NCBI GenBank assembly: GCA_934229785.1
Contig: CAKQEA010000009.1
Coordinates: 17,325 to 81,324, forward strand
Length of the DNA stretch: 64,000 bases
From: an uncultured Anaeroplasmataceae bacterium
GTDB lineage: Bacteria; Bacillota_I; Bacilli_A; Acholeplasmatales; Anaeroplasmataceae
Direction of reading: 5' to 3'
Shown here: piece by piece, positions 7,422-17,503 of the stretch
Numbering within the stretch: the stretch's first letter is position 1
Layout of the letters: each line of letters starts with the position of its first letter
Program-made: the position numbers and the translations under genes
Notes under the pieces: generated by a model
Seen by the model: only the letters and a program-made list of their open reading frames with translations
Databases searched by the model: none
What the model was told of the DNA's origin: nothing

Positions 7422-9596
7422 CTACATTTTAAACAAATTAGTATAGTACAATGTCAATTCTACTATATTCTTATTTTCCTTTGAAAGATTAGCTAAATAG
7501 CTAGCATATAAATAAAGAGTATTTTCTGAATATGATGATAATTCTCCTCTTAAATAGGTTTCATATGAAGCATTGTTATATTTATCACTATTTGTATTAA
7601 TAGTTCTCATTTTTGAAATATCATTATCTTTAGAATATTCTTCTAGCATTTCTAACTGTACAGAAACAATTGCCTCTCTTAAATTAATCATTTTTAAAGA
7701 TAATATAGGTAAGTTATCCTTAATAAGTTTAAAATGATTAGGATCAACCGTTTCCTCCATAAATGCATATTTAATCCATAATAAATTATAATTATTTTCC
7801 TTAGCCTTAATTAAATCATTATAATATGAATTAATTAGGTCACAATTCCAAGCAAAATATTGGCTTTTTCTCATCAAATTAAACATTGCTCTATTATTTT
7901 GACAATCAGCTCTACCACCAATATTATTTAAATTTGAAAACATATCCCATTCAATTTCAATAATTTTTTTAACCATTTTTTGTTTATAAAGATATTCCTT
8001 AACAAATTTAGCTATTTCATCCTTATAATCACTTATATAGGCTGAGCTCTTTTTTATGATAATATGATTATTAAATAAATCATTAATTATTGTTTCATTT
8101 ATTTTTTCATATTCAATATTATCATTGATAATATTAATAATAAAACTATAAATAGCATTATTTTTATCCATAAGAACAAGTTCAAGCTTGTCATGAGGTA
8201 GATATTTATGATTGTAAATATAATAGTATTCAATTAGTCTATCAATTAAATGATTTTTTAGTAAAGCATAAGTATCCACATCAGCTCTATCACTGCATCT
8301 TTTAAGATTATAAGGATATTGAGAAATCTCTAATGCCTTCAAGCTTACATCTATTAAATAATCATTTTTAGAATTGTCTATTGTATTCCTTCTTAAAGCA
8401 TAAAAAGTTGAATTTTCACCTAAGTAAAATATTTTACCATTCGTTAATAATGATTTATTTTGCATAGTTAAATTATTAATATCTTTAATACCTAGAAATT
8501 CAAATAAATATTCATCTACATAGAAAACACCATGCTTAGGAAGAACATTTCTGATAAAAAACCTATCATATTCCCTTGGCAATAAATTATAATTATTACT
8601 AAGCTTTAAAAATTCTGATTTTGGCACATTATTTTCAACTAATACAACATATCCTGGATTAAAATCATGATCCTCAGAAATATAATCATCGCATAAATAG
8701 CATTCACTACCAAGTCCAAATAAACCAATTGTTATATTATTTAAGGTATCAGGCTCTATATCTTTAAATAATATAGACTTAAAATCATTAAAATAATTCA
8801 ATGACATCTCTAATCCTGAAGTTCTTTTTTTATTTAATTTTTTTAAAACAAGCTCATATTCATCTCTTGTATTAGAATAAAGCTTACCTCTTCCTACAAA
8901 TTTATCAATTTTACACAATGCTTTAATATAAAATTCATTACTCAAATTTAAATCGTTAATTAGATAATAAAGCTTAGCCTTGGTTTTATAATATCCCATA
9001 ATATGAAAATCATCCAAATTATTATCAAAGACGATTGTAGCCTTATTTAAATAATCTAATGCCACATTATATTGATTTAATGCAATATAGCATTCAGCTA
9101 AATTTACATATGTTGTAGCATTTTTAATTAAATCATCGCTTACTATATCAATTGCCATGTTAAAACATTTTATTGCCTCAACATAATTATTTTCATCTTG
9201 ATATAAAAGGCCTAAATTGTTATACAATGCCTTATGCTCCTTAATTAAAGATAAATCATTAATATTTAAACAACAGTTAAAAGCATTATGGGCTAAATCA
9301 TAATGCTTTGACTGTCTATAGGAATTACTTATATTAATATAGGAAATAAATTTAGCGTTATTATCATCAATATTCTTGATTAATTTTTCTAAAGACATAG
9401 CTAACTTATAAGAATTATCATATAAACCTAAATCTCTATAAAATCCAATAATTTCATTTAATAAAGTAATAATTAATGAAGTATCACCACAACAAATTGC
9501 CCTATTAAGTTCATCCTCAATAAACTCTTTAGCTTCAGTTATTTTATTTTCCTTTAAAAGGCTATCAAATTTTTTTATTGTTAATTCTTCATTCAT
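7422..9596 (-). CDS. TPR protein with DUF4037 nucleotidyltransferase-like domain
   Basis: A 724-residue cytoplasmic protein. About residues 1-250 form helical TPR-type repeats (for example YVNLAECYIALNQYNVALDY). From about 285 a DUF4037 domain begins with GLFGLGSECYLCDDYISEDHD, the nucleotidyltransferase-like G-S plus D-x-D-type core, and continues to the conserved NIGGRADCQNNRAMFNLMRK segment. DUF4037 proteins are predicted nucleotidyltransferases whose substrates are not established. The TPR fusion suggests recognition of a peptide or protein. It stands 60 bases downstream of aguB and could be read through from that operon, but nothing links it to polyamines. Start: AAAGGATG precedes the ATG at 9596. 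Confidence 0.7.
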   Translation of the reverse strand: MNEELTIKKFDSLLKENKITEAKEFIEDELNRAICCGDTSLIITLLNEIIGFYRDLGLYDNSYKLAMSLEKLIKNIDDNNAKFISYINISNSYRQSKHYDLAHNAFNCCLNINDLSLIKEHKALYNNLGLLYQDENNYVEAIKCFNMAIDIVSDDLIKNATTYVNLAECYIALNQYNVALDYLNKATIVFDNNLDDFHIMGYYKTKAKLYYLINDLNLSNEFYIKALCKIDKFVGRGKLYSNTRDEYELVLKKLNKKRTSGLEMSLNYFNDFKSILFKDIEPDTLNNITIGLFGLGSECYLCDDYISEDHDFNPGYVVLVENNVPKSEFLKLSNNYNLLPREYDRFFIRNVLPKHGVFYVDEYLFEFLGIKDINNLTMQNKSLLTNGKIFYLGENSTFYALRRNTIDNSKNDYLIDVSLKALEISQYPYNLKRCSDRADVDTYALLKNHLIDRLIEYYYIYNHKYLPHDKLELVLMDKNNAIYSFIINIINDNIEYEKINETIINDLFNNHIIIKKSSAYISDYKDEIAKFVKEYLYKQKMVKKIIEIEWDMFSNLNNIGGRADCQNNRAMFNLMRKSQYFAWNCDLINSYYNDLIKAKENNYNLLWIKYAFMEETVDPNHFKLIKDNLPILSLKMINLREAIVSVQLEMLEEYSKDNDISKMRTINTNSDKYNNASYETYLRGELSSYSENTLYLYASYLANLSKENKNIVELTLYYTNLFKM

Positions 9597-9656
9597 AATA
9601 TCATCCTTTATTAATTTAAATAAAATTTTACAATAAAATGAATTTTTATTTAAATT

Positions 9657-10526
9657 TTACTTTTTTAAAAAGCTTTGATGTCTAATAGCTTCATACATAT
9701 CTGGTCTTCTATCTCTAAAAATACCCCAGCTTACTCTTTTTTTATTAATCTCATCTAAATCAAATTCGTAAACTAATATTCCTTCCTCACTTCTATTAAG
9801 CTCACAAACCTTATCGCCTTCCTCATTTGCAATAAATGAAGAGCCATAGAAGGTCATAGATGAATCACCCTCTATTTCAACACCTACTCTATTAGATGCA
9901 ACTACAGGAATAATATTGGCTGCTGCATGACCACACATAACATTCTGCCAATGATTCTTACTATCCTTTGGTAAAACAGGCTCTGAGCCAATTGCGGTTG
10001 GAAATAACAACATTTCTGCTCCCATTAAAGTAAGACATCTAGCTGTTTCAGAAAACCACTGGTCCCAGCAAATGCCAATACCAATTTTTCCAAATTTCGA
10101 ATTAAAAACCTTAAAACCAGTATCTCCAGGTGTGAAATAGAATTTTTCCTCGTAGCATTCACCAGTAGGTATATGAGTTTTTCTATATAAGCCCAAATTA
10201 CTTCCATCAGCATCAATAACTGTAATTGAATTATAGAAAGCAACTCCATCACGTTCAAAAAAAGAAAGAGGAATTACAACATTCAATTCACGAGCAAGAT
10301 TTTCAAATGTTTTATAAAAATCACTTTCATAAATGTTTGAAATAGCTAAATCAAAATATTCATATTTTTCCTTTTGACAAAAATAAGGTGTTTGAAATAG
10401 CTCTTGAAGCAAAATAACATTTGCTCCTTCTTTGGCTGCTTTTCTTACCATATCACAAGCCTTTTTTATGTTATTATCTATATCCCAAGATATAGTCATT
10501 TGTGTTGCTGCTAGCTTAACCTTCAT
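9657..10526 (-). CDS. aguB: N-carbamoylputrescine amidase
   Basis: A 289-residue nitrilase-superfamily amidase, full length for AguB. The Glu-Lys-Cys triad is visible in LLQELFQTPYF, YRKTHIPTG and GIGICWDQWFSE. It hydrolyses N-carbamoylputrescine to putrescine, CO2 and ammonia. It is the last gene of a three-gene unit with the agmatine deiminase and arginine decarboxylase upstream (3-base gap), which fixes the substrate well. The start has GAGGA about 8 bases upstream. Confidence 0.92.
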   Translation of the reverse strand: MKVKLAATQMTISWDIDNNIKKACDMVRKAAKEGANVILLQELFQTPYFCQKEKYEYFDLAISNIYESDFYKTFENLARELNVVIPLSFFERDGVAFYNSITVIDADGSNLGLYRKTHIPTGECYEEKFYFTPGDTGFKVFNSKFGKIGIGICWDQWFSETARCLTLMGAEMLLFPTAIGSEPVLPKDSKNHWQNVMCGHAAANIIPVVASNRVGVEIEGDSSMTFYGSSFIANEEGDKVCELNRSEEGILVYEFDLDEINKKRVSWGIFRDRRPDMYEAIRHQSFLKK

Positions 10527-10529
10527 AAA

Positions 10530-11609
10530 TTAATCCTCCTTTGGTATTTGCATAGTTACGCAGTGAATATTACCACCTGCTAATAGTATTTCACGAGATT
10601 CAAGCTGATAAACATCCTTATTTTGATAAAACTCCTTTAAAATATTAAAGGCAATATCATCAAGTAAGTTACCATACTTAGGTACAATAACAAATCTATC
10701 AGATTGATAAAAATTGACATAAGATCCAGCTAACCTGTCTCCCTCACAACGCTCTATTGCGTCAGTTTTATCAAGTCCTTCTGCCTCATCACGTGTCATT
10801 TTTAAATTGATTGGCGTAGGTATTTTAATTACCTTAAGCTTTCTTCCCTTAGCATCACACTCATTTTCTAAATACCTTATAGCATCCTTTGAATACTTAT
10901 ATTGAATGTCTGATTCATCATCACAATCAGCCACCAAAACAACACCAGGCTTTAAAAAACAAGCCATATTATCAACATGCTCATTTGTTTCATCATTATA
11001 AATACCATGCTTTAGCCATAATACCTTTTTAGCTCCAAGATATTTAGATAGCACAGCTTCAATTTCCTCTTTTGATAAATTATTTCTACCCTTTGATAGC
11101 AAGCATGCCTCTGTAGTTAAGAATGTACCCTCACCATCAGTATGAATAGATCCACCCTCTAATATAAAATTATCTAAAGAAACACATTCATCATTTAAAG
11201 CCTTAGCTAGTTTTTTTCCTAAAGCATCATCTGCTCTATAATCCGAGTATAGTCCATCAACACTTCCACCCCAAGCATTAAATCTAAAATCAATGGCAAC
11301 ATTTTTATTATTATTTTTAACATAAATTAAGGTATTATCTCGAGCCCAGGCGTCATTGTACTCTAAGCGTAATATCAGAACATTTTTCATTTTAAATCTT
11401 TCAATTTTTTTATCATCTATAGATGGATCACATACTAAATAAACCATTTCATATTTGCTAATAATAGAAACAAGGTTATAAAATACATCCAAAGCATATA
11501 ATGCGTCACATCGCCATGTATCACATCTATATGGTAATAAAATTATTGTTCCCCTATGAGGCAGTCCCTCAAATGGCATATTATTCATTTTTAAGTCTAA
11601 TTGATTCAT
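10530..11609 (-). CDS. aguA: Agmatine deiminase
   Basis: A 359-residue peptidyl-arginine-deiminase-fold enzyme. Recognisable blocks are ARDNTLIYV, EGGSIHTDGEGT, NEHVDNMACF, and the C-terminal GGNIHCVTMQIP carrying the catalytic Cys. It converts agmatine to N-carbamoylputrescine and ammonia. The ATG at 11609 is preceded by AGAGGA at good distance and overlaps the end of the decarboxylase gene by 29 bases. Later in-frame ATG codons lack such a site. The product feeds aguB directly downstream. Confidence 0.93.
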   Translation of the reverse strand: MNQLDLKMNNMPFEGLPHRGTIILLPYRCDTWRCDALYALDVFYNLVSIISKYEMVYLVCDPSIDDKKIERFKMKNVLILRLEYNDAWARDNTLIYVKNNNKNVAIDFRFNAWGGSVDGLYSDYRADDALGKKLAKALNDECVSLDNFILEGGSIHTDGEGTFLTTEACLLSKGRNNLSKEEIEAVLSKYLGAKKVLWLKHGIYNDETNEHVDNMACFLKPGVVLVADCDDESDIQYKYSKDAIRYLENECDAKGRKLKVIKIPTPINLKMTRDEAEGLDKTDAIERCEGDRLAGSYVNFYQSDRFVIVPKYGNLLDDIAFNILKEFYQNKDVYQLESREILLAGGNIHCVTMQIPKED

Positions 11610-13116
11610 AATATTCCTCTAAATCCTTCTTGTGCTTTTCGTATAAATCCCATGTATCTAAATCAATAACTGAAACATAATCCTCATAGTCAGATAAAAC
11701 AGTCGCCCCAGTCCTACGATATAGCTTAATTCTTTCAATAATATCCTTAGTAAATATTTCACCTGGTATTATAAGAGGAATTCCAGGAGGGTAAATCATA
11801 ATTGATTCTTTTGATATTTGATGCGTAGCCTCTTCAAGAGGTATTACCTTTAAAGGTGCATGATAGGCTGTTCTAGGTCTTACAATTCCCACAGGAAATG
11901 GTCTATCATACTTATACTTTGGATAATTAATATTTTCTTGATAATGGTGAAGTGATATATCCTTCAATGCTAAAACTAAATTATCAATATGAGCTTTTTT
12001 TGACCCGATCGCAATAATTCCTAAAAGCGTATAAGCCTCTGCTAGCTCCATTTGAATAGAATATTTATCCTTAAGTAAATTATACATTTCAAATCCATTT
12101 AAATCCAATGATTCAATTTCAATAACAAGCTTAGTATCATCATAGTCAAAAACATTCTTAGATAAAAAGTATTCCCTACCACGAGCCTTAAAGCCAGGAA
12201 TTCTATTTATTTCCTTTCTTGCGTAATTTGCAAGATTAACAATATCATTTAAAGCCTCTTGTCCATTTAAAGCCATATACTTCCTAGCTGAATCAAGTGA
12301 GGCTAAAAGTAAAGTAGATGGGGATGTTGTGTTTATTAAGGCAAATGCCTTAGCAATCTCATAATGAGTAACTCTATTTCCCTTACGTAATAGAACAGAT
12401 GATTGAGTAAGAGAGCCTCCTGTTTTATGTAATGATACAGCAGATAAATCGGCATCACATTCCATTGCACTATCAGGACCATAATGATTGAAAGCGAAAT
12501 GAGCACCATGTGCCTCATCAACAAAAACAATTAAATTTCTATCATGAGCATATTTAACTAATTCCTTTAAATTCAAGCAAGCACCAAAATATGTAGGATT
12601 AATTACAAAAATGGCTCTTGCATCTAAATTTTCATCAATCGCCTTCTTATAAGCATCAATTGATGGCTGATTAGATATTTCCAAATCGAAATCATATTCT
12701 GGTGAAATAAATATTGGTGTAGCTCCCGATAAAACTAATGCATTAATTACTGATTTGTGGCAATTTCTAGGAATAATAACTTTTTGATGGGCACTACAAC
12801 AGCCCATAATCATAGCTAAAATTCCACCTGATGTACCATTAATCAAAAAGAAAGCCTCATCTGCCTTATAAGCCTTAGCCATAAGCTCCTGAGCTTCTAA
12901 AATTACACCTGTTGGATGGTTTAAATTATCTAAGCCTCTTGGCGCATTAACATCACATTTAAATGTCATTTCACCAATATATTTTTTAAAATCATTTTGG
13001 ACATTTCCCATATGATGGCCTGGAACATCAAATGGTGATACCTCTTCTTTAACATACTTCTTTAAGGCAGTTAAATATGGAGTCTTTTTTTGTTCGTTTT
13101 GCTTATTATTTTCCAT
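11581..13116 (-). CDS. speA: Arginine decarboxylase (PLP, Orn/Lys/Arg family)
   Basis: A protein of about 511 residues in the Gram-positive-type Orn/Lys/Arg decarboxylase family: FDVPGHHMGN near the N-terminus, INGTSGG and HKSVINALVLSG in the core, VDEAHGAHF, and the PLP lysine in SLHKTGGSLTQSS. Family members act on arginine or lysine. The adjacent agmatine deiminase and carbamoylputrescine amidase make arginine to agmatine the likely reaction. Together the three genes give arginine to putrescine. Start: the ATG at 13116 lies 9 bases from GGAGT, while the ATG at 13122 is only 3 bases from it. Either could be used. Confidence 0.9.
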   Translation of the reverse strand: MENNKQNEQKKTPYLTALKKYVKEEVSPFDVPGHHMGNVQNDFKKYIGEMTFKCDVNAPRGLDNLNHPTGVILEAQELMAKAYKADEAFFLINGTSGGILAMIMGCCSAHQKVIIPRNCHKSVINALVLSGATPIFISPEYDFDLEISNQPSIDAYKKAIDENLDARAIFVINPTYFGACLNLKELVKYAHDRNLIVFVDEAHGAHFAFNHYGPDSAMECDADLSAVSLHKTGGSLTQSSVLLRKGNRVTHYEIAKAFALINTTSPSTLLLASLDSARKYMALNGQEALNDIVNLANYARKEINRIPGFKARGREYFLSKNVFDYDDTKLVIEIESLDLNGFEMYNLLKDKYSIQMELAEAYTLLGIIAIGSKKAHIDNLVLALKDISLHHYQENINYPKYKYDRPFPVGIVRPRTAYHAPLKVIPLEEATHQISKESIMIYPPGIPLIIPGEIFTKDIIERIKLYRRTGATVLSDYEDYVSVIDLDTWDLYEKHKKDLEEYYESIRLKNE

Positions 13117-13201
13117 AATCATAAAACTCCTATAATAAGATTAAAAAATTATTTTTAGAAAAGCTTACCTAAAAAGCTTCACAAAAATAAAATTCAAGAT
13201 A

Positions 13202-13230
13202 ATTATATTATAGAATATTAATCAAGTAAA
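13202..13230 (-). promoter_or_regulatory. Promoter of the speA-aguA-aguB operon
   Basis: On the minus strand -35 TTTACT and a perfect -10 TATAAT are separated by 17 bases, about 85 bases before speA. It is divergent from the metallopeptidase promoter. Confidence 0.55.
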
Positions 13231-13272
13231 TATTAAAAGAAATGCATATTAAAAAATATTTATTAAAAACAT

Positions 13273-13301
13273 TTGCAATATTAATACTAATAAACTATCA
13301 T
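13273..13301 (+). promoter_or_regulatory. Promoter of the M60-like metallopeptidase gene
   Basis: TTGCAA and TATCAT are 17 bases apart, and the -10 lies about 30 bases before the chosen start codon. Confidence 0.5.
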
Positions 13302-13330
13302 ATAAAAGACAAAAATATATGGGGGTAAAA

Positions 13331-16300
13331 ATGAAAAAAACATTATTATTTTTATTAACAACAATTTCGATATTTACACTTGTAAGTTGCAAACAAATAG
13401 ATGTACCAAATGACGATACGCCGAATGACACACCAACAACACCTATTAATCCGGATAAAAATACAAATGATGAGACTAAAACAAAGCTAAGCTTTGAAGG
13501 TAGTGATTTAAAAATAGGATTAGCCTACGAGATACTTGAAAATGTTGAAAGAAATATTCCCCAAATAAGCGATGAAGGAAATAGATATCCAACCTATGGT
13601 ACAAGTCTTGATAATATAACTGATGAAGAAAAAACAGCTTTAATTAATGAATCAAATTATTTAAAAGCAAGTGACAGCACCTACAATAAAATTGATAAGG
13701 ATGGAAATCTTTATTTAAATGATACCATACTAGAAAGAAAGCTATATAAGCACACTACATCATTAAATACCTATTATGGTACTCCAAGTGATGATGAAGC
13801 TGCGGTAATTAAAAGGTTAACAATTTCAGCAAGAGAGGTTGGAAACCACGTTACAGGATTGTATGCTCCTGCAGGCGAGGTTATAACTATTACCTTATCT
13901 AATGAGGATTTATCTAAAACAGGTGGAGTTAAAATTGAGATGGGACAGTACTCTCAAAATAATGAGCTGAATAATATTTGGATCACTAGAAACGATTTTT
14001 CAAGAATGCCTCTATTAGGTAATGAAATGCTTGCAAATGAAGAAACAACCTATGTTGCTACATTCTTAGGCGGTCCAATTTATGTAACACCTATTAAACA
14101 ATGTGATTTTACAATCACAATATCTGGGGCTTTAGAATATACTCATTTTATTTATGGGCTTACAACAAAGGATGAATTTGAAAGGTTAAAGGGCTGTAGT
14201 GCCCCATATTTTGACTTAGAGGTTTGGGATTCCTGTGTAAGACATTCTGGTCCTAAAAAATATGCCAATTTAGACTATGATAATTTAAATCAAATTTCAA
14301 ATTTTTGGCTTAGTGTTTCAAACATAAGTAAACAAATTCCAGCTGGTTCAAGAAAAACTATCGGAATTGATTTTATTTATGATCCTTTTGTTGCAGCTGG
14401 CTCTGCTGTTGCCTTTGTTGGCAGAAATTGGTGCAATTTACCACCTGATTGGATGAGTGGTGCACTAGACTATGAAGGATTTACAACAAATGGTAGTTGG
14501 GGTCCAATTCATGAATATAATCATCACTTTCAACGCTATGGCTTTAATCCCGGCGATGAGGTAACAAATAATGCATTAAGTCTTTTATCATATATAAATT
14601 ATACTAAAATAAGTGAAAATAGAGATAACTTAAGAGATTGGAATAGATATTTAAACCCTAAAGTATCATTAAATGAAACATTAAACCAATCAAGCTCTAC
14701 TACTTCACCTATTTCCTCTTTAAATACATATGCTGATATAATTCATACCTTTGGTGTTGATACCTTCATAAAAGCCTGTAATTATAAAAATGGTGGCGGT
14801 GGATCAGATAATTGGTATGAATCACTATGTGAGACAACAGGCCATAATATGGAATATTACTTTTCTCTTTTACATCAGGAGGTAAGTGAATCATTAAAAC
14901 AAAAATATTCAAAGCTACCTATGTTTATTCCTGCAACCATAAATGAACAAACAGGTAAGGTTATTAATGATAGTGAAATAATTACAGTATTACCTTATGT
15001 TGTAGATCCTACAACAAGCTATGTTTTAGATTTAGATAAATCATTAACACTACCAGAGGGCTTTAGCTATAAAATTAAAAATATAATTTCACCAACCTAT
15101 ACTAACTATACTACTAAAAATAATAAAATAAATATCTCAACTAAGAATAACTCAAAGCTTCTTATTAATTTAGAATTAACTAACAACGATATCACAAGTA
15201 CACAAACGTTTGTTGTTGAGCTATTACCAAAATTCATTGGAATAAATTATGAAAAATATAGCTATGATACAAAGACTTTTACAAGCTGTAGTGAGGCAAT
15301 AGCTAAAAACTTTGAGGGCTATACAAATAAAATAGCATCTTTAATAAATACTCATTTTGTTAATGGTGTATCAAATAAGGAAATTGCCTCATATTATGGT
15401 AAAGTCTATATGCCAAAGGATGGAGAATATAAAATCTCAGTAGGAACTTCAAATAGAAGCGATACTCTACTTGAATTAGGCTTAAATACCTCATCTTATA
15501 CCGATATTATTGATAGTCCCAAAAATAATCCAATAAATTATAATGATAAATATATTACCTATAATGTAAAAAATGGTGATTACATTTATTTTAGAATAAC
15601 AATAAATTCAAATCACCAAGATGGATTTGCAGAATTATTTGGTGGCTATGATAAATTAACCTCAATTAATTCTACATATTTATTTAATAATCAAACATCA
15701 AAATCACAAACATTTAAAATTAATGATAGATACAAAAGAGAATACAATAGTACAAGCTTCACTGTACCACTTACAAATCAAAAAATAATAGACTATAGTG
15801 AAAGCTATAGTAAATGGGATGATTCATTTAAAATTGAAAACATTTTAGATGGCAATAGCTCAACAAGCTATCATAGTGTGAAAAATAAATTTATTAATGC
15901 TGAGCCATTTGAGCTTACTATCGATTTAGGCGCAAATTACTTCGTAAATACCTTAAATATGACAACCTATAATGGAAATCAAGCTCATTATCCTACTTTC
16001 TTTACCTTATATGGTGGTACAACACTTGATGATTTAAAAAAATTAAAGGTCGTTGAAAATCAAACTGTAACAAATAAAAATTTAAGTGTTTCGTTTGATA
16101 CAATAAATATAAGATATTACAAAATTGTTATAACTAATACAAGTGAACAAAAGTATGTTGCAATTTCAGATATTAATATGGCTCTTACAACAAATGGTAA
16201 GCAAATATCACCAAAAAATGCTTTATATTATATAGACGATAATCAAACATTTGAAAAAAAATATACATCATCAACCTTTGGTTATACAATAAAAGGAAAT

Positions 16301-16495
16301 GGTGAAATTGAAATCGAAGCAACTAATTCATTTGGAATAATCACTAAAAACACTAATGCTAAAATCACTATTACTATTGATGAAAAAGAACAAATTGTTG
16401 AATTTGATAAAATATTTTATATTGATTTAAAGAATTTGAAAAAAATAAAAATAAAAATACTAAATGAATTAGAAATTGATTCTTTTATTATTTAA
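13331..16495 (+). CDS. Secreted M60-like (enhancin-type) zinc metallopeptidase lipoprotein
   Basis: About 1,054 residues with a lipoprotein signal peptide (FTLVSCKQ) and a low-complexity D/N/T/P linker. The start at 13331 follows GGGGG by 5 bases; the in-frame ATG at 13319 overlaps that Shine-Dalgarno. A peptidase domain carries GPIHEYNHHFQ with the HExxH zinc motif at about residues 394-398 and a downstream GDEVTNN supplying the third ligand (Glu about 410). This is the M60/enhancin gluzincin pattern known from mucin-degrading gut bacteria. After it come a beta-rich region that could be PA14-like (about 640-770) and an F5/8-type C (CBM32-like) domain (about 810-940, ENILDGNSSTSYHS and LTIDLGANYFVNTLNM). 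It is probably cell-surface glycoprotein degradation. A strong terminator follows, so it is monocistronic. Confidence 0.78.
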   Translation: MKKTLLFLLTTISIFTLVSCKQIDVPNDDTPNDTPTTPINPDKNTNDETKTKLSFEGSDLKIGLAYEILENVERNIPQISDEGNRYPTYGTSLDNITDEEKTALINESNYLKASDSTYNKIDKDGNLYLNDTILERKLYKHTTSLNTYYGTPSDDEAAVIKRLTISAREVGNHVTGLYAPAGEVITITLSNEDLSKTGGVKIEMGQYSQNNELNNIWITRNDFSRMPLLGNEMLANEETTYVATFLGGPIYVTPIKQCDFTITISGALEYTHFIYGLTTKDEFERLKGCSAPYFDLEVWDSCVRHSGPKKYANLDYDNLNQISNFWLSVSNISKQIPAGSRKTIGIDFIYDPFVAAGSAVAFVGRNWCNLPPDWMSGALDYEGFTTNGSWGPIHEYNHHFQRYGFNPGDEVTNNALSLLSYINYTKISENRDNLRDWNRYLNPKVSLNETLNQSSSTTSPISSLNTYADIIHTFGVDTFIKACNYKNGGGGSDNWYESLCETTGHNMEYYFSLLHQEVSESLKQKYSKLPMFIPATINEQTGKVINDSEIITVLPYVVDPTTSYVLDLDKSLTLPEGFSYKIKNIISPTYTNYTTKNNKINISTKNNSKLLINLELTNNDITSTQTFVVELLPKFIGINYEKYSYDTKTFTSCSEAIAKNFEGYTNKIASLINTHFVNGVSNKEIASYYGKVYMPKDGEYKISVGTSNRSDTLLELGLNTSSYTDIIDSPKNNPINYNDKYITYNVKNGDYIYFRITINSNHQDGFAELFGGYDKLTSINSTYLFNNQTSKSQTFKINDRYKREYNSTSFTVPLTNQKIIDYSESYSKWDDSFKIENILDGNSSTSYHSVKNKFINAEPFELTIDLGANYFVNTLNMTTYNGNQAHYPTFFTLYGGTTLDDLKKLKVVENQTVTNKNLSVSFDTINIRYYKIVITNTSEQKYVAISDINMALTTNGKQISPKNALYYIDDNQTFEKKYTSSTFGYTIKGNGEIEIEATNSFGIITKNTNAKITITIDEKEQIVEFDKIFYIDLKNLKKIKIKILNELEIDSFII

Positions 16496-16503
16496 ATGAT
16501 CAG

Positions 16504-16530
16504 GTGTGAAAATAATTTTCACACTTTTTC
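16504..16530 (+). terminator. Terminator of the metallopeptidase gene
   Basis: GTGTGAAAAT pairs with ATTTTCACAC and is followed by TTTTT. Confidence 0.85.
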
Positions 16531-16578
16531 ATTTTTTATCAATCACTAGATAAAATATCAATACTTATATTACATCCA

Positions 16579-17451
16579 TTATTCGTATATTACTCCTTCA
16601 AAATTATAATTTTTAATAAATTTTAAAAATTCCTTGGCAGCTGGCGAAAGCTCCTCATCCTTAGTTACAACTCCAATTATTCTTTTATCAAGTGGTAATA
16701 TCGGAACCATCTTAACTCTGTTCTCTAATCCCATCATTGTTAATCTAGGCATAATCGCAATACCATAGCCAGCCTCAACCATAGATATAGTTGTTAAATC
16801 ATCAACAACATGACAGGTAGTGTGAATATCTAAGGATAGCTTTGTAATCAATCTTTTTGCATCAGCATCACAGCTTTCTCTTTGCATAATAAATGGTAGA
16901 TTAGACATTTCATCTAAGGTAATAGATTTAACATCCTCATAATTAAGTGGTAATATACACATAAGTGGATCCTCAAAAATAGTATAAAAATTAAATTCCT
17001 TATTTACTGATTTAGATAAAAAACCTAAATCAATTTGACTATTTTTTAACCAACCTATTATATCTTCATATGAGCCTTGGTATATTTCAAAGGTAATTTG
17101 TGGAAACAATTCTTTAAATTTTTTTATTAAATTTGGGATAAAATAACACATTGAATTAAAAATTCCTAGTCTTATACTTCCTTTACCTAAACCATTATAT
17201 ACAGAAACAAGCTGTTTTAGTTCATCCTCTTTTTTTACTATTTCATAAATTTTAGGATAAATAGCTTCTCCCATTTGAGTAAGCTCAACTCCAGTTTTAT
17301 TTCTTTTAAAAAGTGGAAATTCAAATTCATCCTCTAAAAGTGAAATTTGATGTGATATTGCAGGTGTTGAAACGTAGAAAAGCTTAGCAACCTTAGAAAA
17401 TGATTTATGCTTAGCAATAGCAAGAAATATACGATAGGTTTCAGTTGTCAT
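16579..17451 (-). CDS. LysR-family transcriptional regulator
   Basis: A 290-residue LysR-type protein. The winged HTH covers about residues 1-60 (FSKVAKLFYVSTPAISHQISLLEDEF) and the periplasmic-binding-like effector domain follows from about 90 (GSIRLGIFNSM). It is divergent from an EamA transporter, with clustered GTTAAAT half-sites between them. This is the classical layout in which the regulator controls the transporter and itself in response to a small ligand. The ligand is not identifiable. Confidence 0.88.
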   Translation of the reverse strand: MTTETYRIFLAIAKHKSFSKVAKLFYVSTPAISHQISLLEDEFEFPLFKRNKTGVELTQMGEAIYPKIYEIVKKEDELKQLVSVYNGLGKGSIRLGIFNSMCYFIPNLIKKFKELFPQITFEIYQGSYEDIIGWLKNSQIDLGFLSKSVNKEFNFYTIFEDPLMCILPLNYEDVKSITLDEMSNLPFIMQRESCDADAKRLITKLSLDIHTTCHVVDDLTTISMVEAGYGIAIMPRLTMMGLENRVKMVPILPLDKRIIGVVTKDEELSPAAKEFLKFIKNYNFEGVIYE

Positions 17452-17465
17452 AGAAATACTCCTCT

Positions 17466-17494
17466 GTTAAATTTTATTTAACTTACGGTTAAAT
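17466..17494. promoter_or_regulatory. Three alternating GTTAAAT half-sites (probable LysR operator)
   Basis: GTTAAAT, ATTTAAC and GTTAAAT occur in succession, forming two overlapping perfect dyads with spacers of 3 and 5 bases, between the divergent regulator and transporter genes. Confidence 0.6.
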
Positions 17495-17503
17495 AATTTA
17501 AAT

